This document shows, piece after piece, positions 18,403 through 25,494 of a stretch of 64,000 nucleotides of DNA; position 1 is the first letter of the stretch; each line of letters begins with the position of its first letter. The position numbers and the translations under genes were made by a program. The notes under the pieces are model-generated. The model was not told the DNA's origin, did no database searches, and saw only the letters and a program-made list of their open reading frames with translations. This DNA comes from Paenibacillus tyrphae (GTDB lineage: Bacteria; Bacillota; Bacilli; Paenibacillales; NBRC-103111): the NCBI RefSeq assembly GCF_024158745.1, contig NZ_JAMZAW010000018.1, forward strand, positions 62,001 to 126,000. The letters are read 5' to 3'.

Positions 18403-18445
18403 TAATGTCGCTCAATTATATTGAAGGGTTAAAAAAACGTATGGT

Positions 18446-18498
18446 AAAAAAACACCTACTCCGATTCGTAATAAACGAACTGGAATAGGTGCTTTTTT
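18446..18498. terminator. Bidirectional terminator after hag
   Basis: An A-run, the arms cacctactcc and ggaataggtg (18453-18462/18482-18491, one G-U pair), an inner attcg/cgaa helix and a run of six T make a terminator usable on both strands. For hag the minus strand matters. Confidence 0.85.
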
Positions 18499-18510
18499 CC
18501 TGATTAAGGA

Positions 18511-19326
18511 TTAACGAAGCAGTTGGAGAACGCCTTGAGGAGCTTGGTTTGCTTGAGCCAGCATCGAGTTGGATGCTTGTTGCAGGATGTTCAGCTTCGT
18601 ATAGTTCATCATTTCTTTTGCCATATCGGTGTCACGGATACGGGATTCGGCAGCTTGCAGGTTCTCGGATGTTGTCGACAAGTTGTTATATACATGCTCC
18701 AGACGGTTTTGTACGGCACCGAATTCAGAACGTGAAGTGTTGACTTTGCCGATTGCATCGTCGATTTTTTTCAGAGCGGCACCTGCATTAACACTTGTTG
18801 TAACGTCTGCCGTATCAATGCCCAGACCCGCTTTAGTGATGTTCTGGGACGTGATCGCAACAGAATCTCCGAGGTTATTACCAATTTGAATGCTGATAGC
18901 CGAAGGAGTAGATTGGTTCAACATGGTGATACCGTTGAACGTCGTTTTGTTCGCAATGTCGTCGATCGCATTGCTCAGAGCTTTGAACTCTTCATCCATT
19001 GCTTTCAAGTCGGAAGTATTGTACGTTCCGTTGCTTGCTTTTACTGCGAGTTCTTTCATACGAGTCAGCATGTCGGAAACTTCGTTCATTGCGCCCTCTG
19101 CTGTTTGTACGAGAGAAACGCCGTCTTGAGCGTTTGCTCCTGCTTGGTTCAAGCCGCGGATTTGCGTACGCATTTTTTCGGAGATCGACAAGCCTGCTGC
19201 ATCGTCAGCTGCACGGTTAATGCGGTAACCGGAAGAAAGCTTCTCGCTGGATTTACCTTGCGAGATGTTGTTCATAGTCATGTTGCGGTGTGCGTTCATT
19301 GCATTAAGATTGTGGTTGATAATCAT
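18511..19326 (-). CDS. hag: Flagellin (short, D0/D1-only type)
   Basis: Flagellin is the filament subunit, exported by the flagellar type III system. At 271 aa it keeps only the conserved D0/D1 ends: MIINHNLNAMNAHRNM, SSGYRINRAADDAAGLSISE and QDGVSLVQTAEGAMNE at the N-terminus, and ESRIRDTDMAKEM and QASNSMLAQANQAPQGVLQLL at the C-terminus. The middle is short and Ser/Thr/Asn-rich. A consensus SigD promoter and a leader with CsrA-type sites lie upstream, next to csrA and fliW. A monocistronic transcript ending at the hairpin at 18446-18498 is expected. Confidence 0.98.
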   Translation of the reverse strand: MIINHNLNAMNAHRNMTMNNISQGKSSEKLSSGYRINRAADDAAGLSISEKMRTQIRGLNQAGANAQDGVSLVQTAEGAMNEVSDMLTRMKELAVKASNGTYNTSDLKAMDEEFKALSNAIDDIANKTTFNGITMLNQSTPSAISIQIGNNLGDSVAITSQNITKAGLGIDTADVTTSVNAGAALKKIDDAIGKVNTSRSEFGAVQNRLEHVYNNLSTTSENLQAAESRIRDTDMAKEMMNYTKLNILQQASNSMLAQANQAPQGVLQLLR

Positions 19327-19333
19327 TGGTAAT

Positions 19334-19386
19334 TTCCTCCCTGAATGTTTGTTCCACTTCCTTGTGGAGTAGGGCTTTGCTCCTAC
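19334..19386 (-). promoter_or_regulatory. CsrA-binding region in the hag leader
   Basis: The leader has three GGA sites: a gtagg...cctac hairpin at its 5' end (19369-19386), the hairpin CCAC-AAGGAA-GTGG (19354-19367) with GGA in the loop, and the Shine-Dalgarno AGGGAGGAA (19334-19342). The loop site reads ACAAGGAAGT, very close to the CsrA consensus ACARGGAUGU. Binding would block translation until FliW removes CsrA. Confidence 0.75.
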
Positions 19387-19393
19387 ATTTTCT

Positions 19394-19421
19394 ATATCGG
19401 CTGTTTAGTTATAGATGTTTA
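19394..19421 (-). promoter_or_regulatory. SigD promoter of hag
   Basis: TAAA (19418-19421), a 16-nt spacer and a perfect GCCGATAT (19394-19401). The predicted start of transcription, about 19387, begins at the first leader hairpin. Confidence 0.88.
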
Positions 19422-19430
19422 GAGCTTTTT

Positions 19431-19664
19431 TTATTTTTCTAAGTTTTTTACTATTTTTTTTATTTCGTTGATATCAAACTTCACTGAAATGGCTTCCTTA
19501 TTACTCGCTTCAATCGCTTCTAGTAGTTCCTTTCTGTAAACTTTAATATCACTCGGCGCCTTAATTCCTAATTTGATCTGTTCACCCTCAATGGAAACAA
19601 CGTAAATTTCAATATTTCCGTTAATCATGATGGACTGTCCCTTTTTTCGGGATAGAACTAGCAT
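19431..19664 (-). CDS. csrA: Carbon storage regulator CsrA
   Basis: CsrA is a dimeric RNA-binding protein; in Bacillus it represses hag translation and is held off by FliW. The 77-aa sequence begins MLVLSRKKGQSIMINGNIEI and has IKLGIKAPSDIKVYRKEL, the typical beta-strand core, with a helical tail. Its start overlaps the end of fliW by seven bases, giving tight coupling of regulator and antagonist. The hag promoter follows immediately. Confidence 0.97.
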   Translation of the reverse strand: MLVLSRKKGQSIMINGNIEIYVVSIEGEQIKLGIKAPSDIKVYRKELLEAIEASNKEAISVKFDINEIKKIVKNLEK

Positions 19665-20086
19665 TTTTTCTCACCACTTTCTTGTCTCTCTTTTGGGTAA
19701 AGTGGAGTTTTTATTTCATATTCATAGCTAGGAGGCAGAATGATTTGGTACCCTTTGAGATTTCGAACATTGATAACAAGCGGAGCAAGCAAATTCATTG
19801 TGGATTCCTGGAAAGGTTCCCTAAGGGTAACAATAGATAAGATGAGAACATCCTGTTCAGAATGCAACTCCAACCTAGCCACGTCATCTTCGTTCAATTC
19901 AAACGTATATTCTTTAAAATATTCAAATGGAACAGCGATAACGAAACCAATTTTTTCGTCCTGAACACTGCTTAAGTATCCCAAGTCGCTTCCTTCAATA
20001 TAATTAAAAACAAATTCATTTAACCCTTCAAAAGCGAGGATACTCCCATGAAAGTTAATTATTTTCCCATTCAAATGTTCGAGCAT
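19658..20086 (-). CDS. fliW: Flagellar assembly factor FliW
   Basis: FliW binds CsrA or flagellin and so couples flagellin synthesis to filament export. It has 142 aa from the ATG at 20086, eight bases after AAAGGGG; an earlier TTG is less likely. Characteristic parts are INFHGSILAFEGLNEFVF, the central LSIVTLREPFQESTMNLLAP and LVINVRNLKGYQIIL. It overlaps csrA, and a perfect 11-bp hairpin stands just upstream (20111-20136). Confidence 0.95.
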   Translation of the reverse strand: MLEHLNGKIINFHGSILAFEGLNEFVFNYIEGSDLGYLSSVQDEKIGFVIAVPFEYFKEYTFELNEDDVARLELHSEQDVLILSIVTLREPFQESTMNLLAPLVINVRNLKGYQIILPPSYEYEIKTPLYPKERQESGEKKC

Positions 20087-20110
20087 AATGTGGGCCCCTT
20101 TCAAGTATTG

Positions 20111-20136
20111 AAGGCTATAGCATTAGCTATAGCCTT
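20111..20136 (-). other. Perfect 11-bp hairpin between the yviE-like gene and fliW
   Basis: aaggctatagc (20111-20121) and its exact complement (20126-20136) flank a 4-nt loop. No T-run follows on either strand, so it looks more like an mRNA stability or processing element than a terminator. It lies about 10 nt before the fliW ribosome site. Confidence 0.6.
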
Positions 20137-20143
20137 AGAATAA

Positions 20144-20710
20144 TTATTTATACCAATCATAGGTCGTTACTTGTATATCGATCGAATTCATTTGTCTCAT
20201 ATAGATATTGACCCGTCCCGGATTGTAGCGAATCTCGGGTTTCATCGGGGTATACTGAATGTCCGCTTTACGAGCTTCGATATTGGTTACAGCCGGTTTT
20301 GCTTCATATTGAATTTTTACATTCATATTCGAAGCCGGACCGACGTATTGTACGGAACTCTCATTTGAAAAAGCATTCTGAGCAAGTTCCGCAAAGGCGT
20401 TGCGCGGATTATGAATTTGAGCCATGCGATTGCCGTTTTCAACAATTCTAGCTATTCCCTGCAACGCAATACCGGGAGCTTGGCTATAAATCGAATTCAT
20501 CCACTCCATATGTGGACCAGATCCTAAAGCAGCCCAAGCTGCCGACGAATCGATTCGCAATTCGCCTGACTCAGAATGAAAATCTATTTGTGCCGGATGC
20601 TGTTCAATGGATAATTGCCCTCTGGGAGATCTCATATCAGTAGAAGCATTCTGAGTTTGCATACCAATCTGGCCCAAGGTTTGCTGAATAGATAGGCGGA
20701 GCAAGTTCAT
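20144..20710 (-). CDS. YviE-like protein (DUF6470)
   Basis: This 188-aa protein of unknown function occurs in many Firmicute flagellar clusters between flgL and fliW. Short repeats of the kind RGQLSIEQHPAQIDFHSESG and PEIRYNPGRVNIYMRQ, rich in Ile and Pro and beta-like, are the family feature. There is no signal peptide or membrane segment. It starts 17 nt after flgL and is separated from fliW by the 11-bp hairpin. Confidence 0.85.
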   Translation of the reverse strand: MNLLRLSIQQTLGQIGMQTQNASTDMRSPRGQLSIEQHPAQIDFHSESGELRIDSSAAWAALGSGPHMEWMNSIYSQAPGIALQGIARIVENGNRMAQIHNPRNAFAELAQNAFSNESSVQYVGPASNMNVKIQYEAKPAVTNIEARKADIQYTPMKPEIRYNPGRVNIYMRQMNSIDIQVTTYDWYK

Positions 20711-20727
20711 AGAACATCACTCCTATC

Positions 20728-21624
20728 TTATCTCAAATAATCCAACAAGCTTGGTTGGACAATTTTGGCACCAACGGAAAGAGACGCCTGGTAAATATTT
20801 TCATACTGTTTCAAATCGGTAATTGTCTTTGCAATGTCCGCATCCTCTACCTTGCTGTCCAACGAAGTCAAGTTTTGGGTTAAATCTTCCAAGCGATTTT
20901 CAACTAAATCAACACGATTCACCCTCGCCCCAACCTCTGCTCTCATATCCAAAAACTTGGTAAGGCGTGTATCCAGCTTATCCATCAATACCCCGGCTTG
21001 CGCCGTGTTCCCTGAAGCAAATGCATTTTGGATTCCTTTCAAGACAGCGAACATATTATCCCCATCTGAAGGAGATCCGAACGCCTGTTCCCCAGTGACA
21101 TTAATAGGAAGCGTGATCCCTGCTCCGAATTGAAAATTAATAAGTTTCGTATCGGTTTGGTCTGTCGCCGCATTTGCCAAGGTGTACGGTTGTTTGTCAG
21201 TAAATTGTCCGTTAAAAATATACTTCCCGTTCATTTTATCGTTTCCAAGCGTAATCGCATGTTCATAGATCTGCCCAATCTCTTGAGCGATAGCATCCAA
21301 CGCAGATTGCGGATTGGTACCGTTCACCCCCCGGGTTGTCAGCTCCTTCGCTCTTTGCAGTAACTCTCCGATTTGGCCCATTACGGTATCCGTATGATCT
21401 AAAAAAGATTTAGCCATATCCACATTTTTCTGATATTGCTCATTCATCGACAATTCGCTGCGGTAACGCAATGCGTAAGTAATGCCTACCGGATCATCAG
21501 AGGGTTGATTAATTTTTCTGCCGGTGGACAAAATATCTTGATTCTTACTCATTCCTCTTAAATTATTCGTAATATTCCCAAGAACCTGAGAATGCATCAT
21601 GCTTTGTGTAACACGCAATGGCAT
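20728..21624 (-). CDS. flgL: Flagellar hook-filament junction protein FlgL (HAP3)
   Basis: FlgL joins the hook to the filament together with FlgK. It has 298 aa, with the flagellin-like N-terminus MPLRVTQSMMHSQVLGNITN, the marker LSTGRKINQPSDDPVG, and the C-terminal helix ITDLKQYENIYQASLSVGAK. It starts 19 nt after flgK. Confidence 0.96.
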   Translation of the reverse strand: MPLRVTQSMMHSQVLGNITNNLRGMSKNQDILSTGRKINQPSDDPVGITYALRYRSELSMNEQYQKNVDMAKSFLDHTDTVMGQIGELLQRAKELTTRGVNGTNPQSALDAIAQEIGQIYEHAITLGNDKMNGKYIFNGQFTDKQPYTLANAATDQTDTKLINFQFGAGITLPINVTGEQAFGSPSDGDNMFAVLKGIQNAFASGNTAQAGVLMDKLDTRLTKFLDMRAEVGARVNRVDLVENRLEDLTQNLTSLDSKVEDADIAKTITDLKQYENIYQASLSVGAKIVQPSLLDYLR

Positions 21625-21643
21625 AGACTTGACCTCCTACTTA

Positions 21644-23257
21644 TTATCTACCGACTACTCCGGTGCTGTTAATCAATTTATCGAGAACCTGATCAAAGGT
21701 CGTCATAAATCGGGAGGCTGCGCCATACGCATGTTGGAATTTGATCATGTTGGACATTTCCTCATCAAGCGAGACCCCGCTCACGGACTGCCGTCTATCC
21801 TCAATTTGATCAACCATCGCCTTTTGATTATCCGTTTGGCGGGAAGTGGTTTGCGCTTGAACGCCCAGTTGACCGACAATGGAGCGGAAGTAATCATCGA
21901 GGGTGCCATTCATAATCGATGGCGCGCCATTTGTGGTTCCTCCATTGTTAAAAGTAAACTTTGAATCTTTCAGCTGTGAAATCAAGAGGGCTAACGTATT
22001 GTTGCCTTTGACTGCCGTCTCGTTCGGGGCTGTCCCCGTCGTTCGCATGGAAGTGGCAATATAATTTGGATCGTTAGCAATGACCGGATTGAGTTGGAAA
22101 GTAGCTGCCGTAACCGTAGTTCCCGTCTTAGCCGTAAAGAAATCTACTCCCTTAGCAGCAGGTGTGGCAAAAGTATAACCCAGCTTGTGTAACCCGTTAA
22201 TCCCTTGGACCACAACCGTCAAATCGGAAGCCAATGTACGGCTAGCTACGGGACCAGAATAAGTTACCGGTGTAAGAGTCGGGCCGGTCGGGGTATTGGT
22301 GGGGACCATCAATACGGAACCGTCAGGAATCACAGAGCCGGCTGGAATTGTGATTTGAACTTGGCCGTTAGCGATGGAATTCGCAAGCGTATCCAACTGT
22401 TGCTGATAATCGGCAACGTAGCGATCTCTGGAGACGATCATGCCATAGACCTCACCGCTGTTTAAATCTCCACTGTTCATAGCAGTCGCAAGCGTAGCCG
22501 CGGTAACAGCGGTTGTGGTTTGGCCTGTAACCAAGTTGGTATTCCCCATGTTAATGGTATATCCTTGCGGAGTTTCAACAACAGAGATATTTACGATTTT
22601 GGACAATTGATCCGTCAATAAGTCGCGCTGGTCCCGCAAATCGTTAGCATTATCTCCAAGTCCTTCAATTCGGAAGATTTCGTTATTCAAAGACGAAATG
22701 GTGGTTGTCAATGAATTGATTTGATTTGCTTTGACATCAATATTACTAGTCAAATCATTACTTAAATCGCTCAACTGCTTGCTGGTCGCGTTAAAAGCAT
22801 CTGCCAGCGCATTTGCATTCTCCCGGACAAGCTTTCGTCCCGATACGTTCTCCGGGTCCTTGGCAAGATCGGTCCACGACTTCCAAAACTTGTCCAATAC
22901 GGAACGTATCCCCGTATCCGTCGGCTCGTTAACAATTGCCTGAAGCTTATCTAGCGTATCATTCTGAATAGAATAGTTTCCTAGCTGCTTATTTTCATTG
23001 CGAAACTGATCGTCCAAGAACTTCTCACGGATTCGCGTAATCGATGTAAACTCTACACCTTGTCCCATCTGCCCCGGAACGTTGCTACGCATCATCCCCG
23101 GATATTCGAGGGGTCTGGAAGCGACCATATTAACTACTTGGCGGGAATAGCCCGCTGTATTTGCATTCGATATGTTATGTCCTGTCGTGGTAAGAGCAGC
23201 TTGCTGCGTGAATAAAGCTCGTTTAGATATTTCAATACCGGTAAAGGTGGAACGCAT
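21644..23257 (-). CDS. flgK: Flagellar hook-associated protein FlgK (HAP1)
   Basis: FlgK is the first junction protein on the hook. The 537-aa sequence has the rod/hook motif TTGHNISNANTAGYSRQVV near residue 25, a long coiled N-terminal domain, a Thr/Val-rich surface middle and the conserved C-terminus VSGVSLDEEMSNMIKFQHAY with MTTFDQVLDKLIN. It sits between flgN (its export chaperone) and flgL, in standard order. Confidence 0.97.
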   Translation of the reverse strand: MRSTFTGIEISKRALFTQQAALTTTGHNISNANTAGYSRQVVNMVASRPLEYPGMMRSNVPGQMGQGVEFTSITRIREKFLDDQFRNENKQLGNYSIQNDTLDKLQAIVNEPTDTGIRSVLDKFWKSWTDLAKDPENVSGRKLVRENANALADAFNATSKQLSDLSNDLTSNIDVKANQINSLTTTISSLNNEIFRIEGLGDNANDLRDQRDLLTDQLSKIVNISVVETPQGYTINMGNTNLVTGQTTTAVTAATLATAMNSGDLNSGEVYGMIVSRDRYVADYQQQLDTLANSIANGQVQITIPAGSVIPDGSVLMVPTNTPTGPTLTPVTYSGPVASRTLASDLTVVVQGINGLHKLGYTFATPAAKGVDFFTAKTGTTVTAATFQLNPVIANDPNYIATSMRTTGTAPNETAVKGNNTLALLISQLKDSKFTFNNGGTTNGAPSIMNGTLDDYFRSIVGQLGVQAQTTSRQTDNQKAMVDQIEDRRQSVSGVSLDEEMSNMIKFQHAYGAASRFMTTFDQVLDKLINSTGVVGR

Positions 23258-23285
23258 GGACTCTCATCTCCTTCGCAGCATCAGA

Positions 23286-23786
23286 TTATGCCTTGGCGTC
23301 AAATAATCCTCTTCGATTCGATCCTGGAGTAGTCTGATTAGGATTAGAATAGATCAGCTCATCTCCGTCAGAGCCGGACATGATATCTATCGAATAATTA
23401 ATAAACGCGAGCGACTGCTCGATCATCTGTTGATTTAACTCATTGTGCTCCCGCAGCTTGCGGATGGTAGCCAGCAACTGCTTCTGGGAATCGACCAAGA
23501 TTCGCTTCTCCTCGGCGTTAAAAATAATCTTGGTCAAGTCGCTGACCGTCACCCGCGGATTCGGTTTGTATCCTTTTTCGACTAAGAAATTACCGATCGC
23601 ATCCACCCGCTGCTGGTCCAGTTCCCCGATTCGCTTGAGCAGCTTGTTTTCTTTCGTTACGATTTGCGTCAACTGCTCCACTTGATTGTGGATAAGCGCA
23701 TGCTTTTTCTGCTCCGCTAGCTCCAATAAGGTGAGATGTACATCGTTCAGTTCGGACATGGTCTGCAACACGGCTTCAAAAGACAT
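23286..23786 (-). CDS. flgN: FlgN, export chaperone for FlgK and FlgL
   Basis: A 166-aa, mostly helical protein (ALIHNQVEQLTQIVTKENKL, LLKRIGELDQQRVDAIG) with an asparagine/proline-rich tail. Family conservation is modest, but position between flgM and flgK, size and helical pattern agree with FlgN (YvyG). Confidence 0.88.
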   Translation of the reverse strand: MSFEAVLQTMSELNDVHLTLLELAEQKKHALIHNQVEQLTQIVTKENKLLKRIGELDQQRVDAIGNFLVEKGYKPNPRVTVSDLTKIIFNAEEKRILVDSQKQLLATIRKLREHNELNQQMIEQSLAFINYSIDIMSGSDGDELIYSNPNQTTPGSNRRGLFDAKA

Positions 23787-23805
23787 GGCTCTCCACCTTC
23801 AAAAA

Positions 23806-24069
23806 TTATTTCAAAAACGGGAAAATCTTTTCGGCCAGCTTGCGCGCATCGACTGCGTACGTCCCGGATCTTACAGATTGCTTGAGCTCTTCCAGTTTCT
23901 CGCGGCTAGCTCCTGCTGCCTCGGTTCCTAGAAGTTCTTTGGCTTCGCTGGATATCTCAACCTGGTCTTTTTGCTTTTGCTTCTTCCCTGCGGCAAATGC
24001 CTGCTGCGCTTCCTGATTCTTCTTATATTGATTCACGGCACCTACCTGGTTCGTTCCATTAATTTTCAT
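23806..24069 (-). CDS. flgM: Anti-sigma factor FlgM
   Basis: FlgM holds SigD (sigma-28) inactive until the hook is complete. It has 87 aa from the ATG at 24069, with GAGGTGA six bases ahead; a GTG at 24078 overlaps that site. The N-terminus is polar and likely disordered (MKINGTNQVGAVNQYKK), and the C-terminal SigD-binding helices include VEISSEAKELLG and LEELKQSVRSGTYAVDARKL with AEKIFPFLK at the end. A SigD-type promoter lies 55 nt upstream, giving the usual autoregulatory loop. Confidence 0.95.
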   Translation of the reverse strand: MKINGTNQVGAVNQYKKNQEAQQAFAAGKKQKQKDQVEISSEAKELLGTEAAGASREKLEELKQSVRSGTYAVDARKLAEKIFPFLK

Positions 24070-24099
24070 CAAACTCACCTCGATTAACTACATAATAAA

Positions 24100-24134
24100 C
24101 CCACCGATTCAGCGTTATTACTTTTATCGGTGGG
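24100..24134. terminator. 9-bp inverted repeat between yvyF and flgM, overlapping the flgM promoter
   Basis: cccaccgat (24100-24108) and atcggtggg (24126-24134) with a 17-nt loop are followed on the minus strand by a weak TTTATT. It may attenuate readthrough from the comF transcript, but it also covers the -10 element of the flgM promoter. Confidence 0.4.
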
Positions 24135-24151
24135 CGGATTTTAAAAGTTTA
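24124..24151 (-). promoter_or_regulatory. Predicted SigD promoter of flgM-flgN-flgK-flgL
   Basis: TAAA (24148-24151), a 16-nt spacer and ACCGATAA (24124-24131) match the SigD pattern. In Bacillus subtilis flgM also has a SigD promoter inside the comF transcript. Confidence 0.6.
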
Positions 24152-24161
24152 GATGTATTCG

Positions 24162-24587
24162 TTATTTTGTTCGATCCTGCAAGCGGTCTTTAATAAGAAA
24201 CGAGGCATGCTTCTCTTGCTCGGTCTGCTGCTTTTTGCGCTGTTCGTCTTCGGCCATGTTTCGCGCTTCCTTCGTCAACCGCGACCGACAGGCATCGCAC
24301 ATGTTATGCTCGCGAATCTGCGCTCCGCAAACGTCGCATTCGTAAGTCATATTCGGATTATTTTTAATCGAAATACGTCCTTCACGGATAAACTTTACGA
24401 TTTGTTTGACCGGCACTTCGGTCGCATCGCTTAATTCTTGTATCGAGCAAGCGCGGTTCTCGCGCAAATATTTTAAGCACGTCTCGTACTGCTTCTCCAT
24501 TTCCCGAAGGCAGTTCGGACATAAACCGTAATTGTTTTTCATGTATATTTTTCCGCAGCGGTCGCAGTTTGCTACATTCAGACTCAT
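24162..24587 (-). CDS. YvyF-like flagellar-operon protein (TIGR03826)
   Basis: The protein has 141 aa from the ATG at 24587, ten bases after GAGAGGAG. Two zinc-finger-like CxxC pairs lie near the N-terminus (NCDRCGKIY, LCPNCLREM) and two at the C-terminal side (CDVCGAQ, CDACRSRL), with a helix-turn-helix-like middle (SIQELSDATEVPVKQIVKFI) and a charged Q/E/K tail. This family sits upstream of flgM in Bacillus and Paenibacillus and is suspected to be regulatory; its function is not established. Confidence 0.88.
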   Translation of the reverse strand: MSLNVANCDRCGKIYMKNNYGLCPNCLREMEKQYETCLKYLRENRACSIQELSDATEVPVKQIVKFIREGRISIKNNPNMTYECDVCGAQIREHNMCDACRSRLTKEARNMAEDEQRKKQQTEQEKHASFLIKDRLQDRTK

Positions 24588-24697
24588 ATTAATTCTACTC
24601 CTCTCAAGAGCAAGGCCTATTACTCCTAATATAGCTGAAATTATCGAAGTTTGCACTTCATTTTTTGTCGGAAATTGGACGTTTGCCGCAAACAGTT

Positions 24698-25477
24698 TTA
24701 TCTGGCCCAGCTAATGCCGCACACCTCCAGAGGAAGGATCGTCTTTATTGCTCTTGAGCATTCGTTTAGCGTGCTTCCGGTCGTATACACGTCGTCGATC
24801 AAATAAACCCGTACCCGCCCTTGTCTGCATGCTGCCGCTACTTGGGAAGCAGCTCCCGGTTCCAGAGCAAACACGCCTTGGAGATCGTCCAAACGTTCCA
24901 TTCTTCCTTTGAAGCTTTGTTTGTCCGTATGTCTCGTTCGCAGCAGCAGCGGAAAAACAGGCAAGCCCGTTAGCCTTCCCAGCTCGGAGGCCAACTGCTC
25001 AGCCTGGTTGAAACCGCGTTCCGCATATCGCTGCTCACTCAGGGGCACGTAAGAGATGAACTCGGAGGCAGGCTTCCCGAAGTCCACGCCGTCGGACGGT
25101 CCTTGCCGATGCAGATGATAGGCGTGCAGCAGCATCGGGCCGAGTACGCTGCGCAGCGACTCTTGACCCCGGTATTTATACTGTCCGAGCCATTCCTTCA
25201 TTCGTTCGTCATAACGAACAGCGCTGCGGTTCTGGTCGTAGTATGTATCGGTTCGCCGGGGGCAGTCGGGACAAGCTTCGTAACGTCCGCACTTGGCACA
25301 GCGAACTTCATGGATCCACGGGATGGCTTCCCAGCAGCGCCTGCAAACCGGCAGCTTGCGGGTACCGTCGTTCGCCGCGCCGCAGGCGACGCAAGGCTCC
25401 ATCCTGGAGGCCAACAGTGATTCTGCCCCGCTCAGAAGCCGGCGCATCCATCTTCCGGCCTGTTCGGTCCAACTCAT
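24698..25477 (-). CDS. comFC: ComFC, competence-associated phosphoribosyltransferase-like protein
   Basis: ComFC is a cytoplasmic protein needed for DNA uptake in competent cells. The 259-aa sequence has an N-terminal zinc-ribbon with several CxxC pairs (CVACGAAND, CRRCWEAIP, CAKCGRYEACPDCP), the segment YVPLSEQRYAERGFNQAEQL and a PRPP-binding loop VYLIDDVYTTGSTLNEC. It starts 17 nt after comFA. ComFB, which sits between them in Bacillus subtilis, is absent. Confidence 0.94.
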   Translation of the reverse strand: MSWTEQAGRWMRRLLSGAESLLASRMEPCVACGAANDGTRKLPVCRRCWEAIPWIHEVRCAKCGRYEACPDCPRRTDTYYDQNRSAVRYDERMKEWLGQYKYRGQESLRSVLGPMLLHAYHLHRQGPSDGVDFGKPASEFISYVPLSEQRYAERGFNQAEQLASELGRLTGLPVFPLLLRTRHTDKQSFKGRMERLDDLQGVFALEPGAASQVAAACRQGRVRVYLIDDVYTTGSTLNECSRAIKTILPLEVCGISWAR

Positions 25478-25494
25478 CGTTCGTACCCCTTTTC

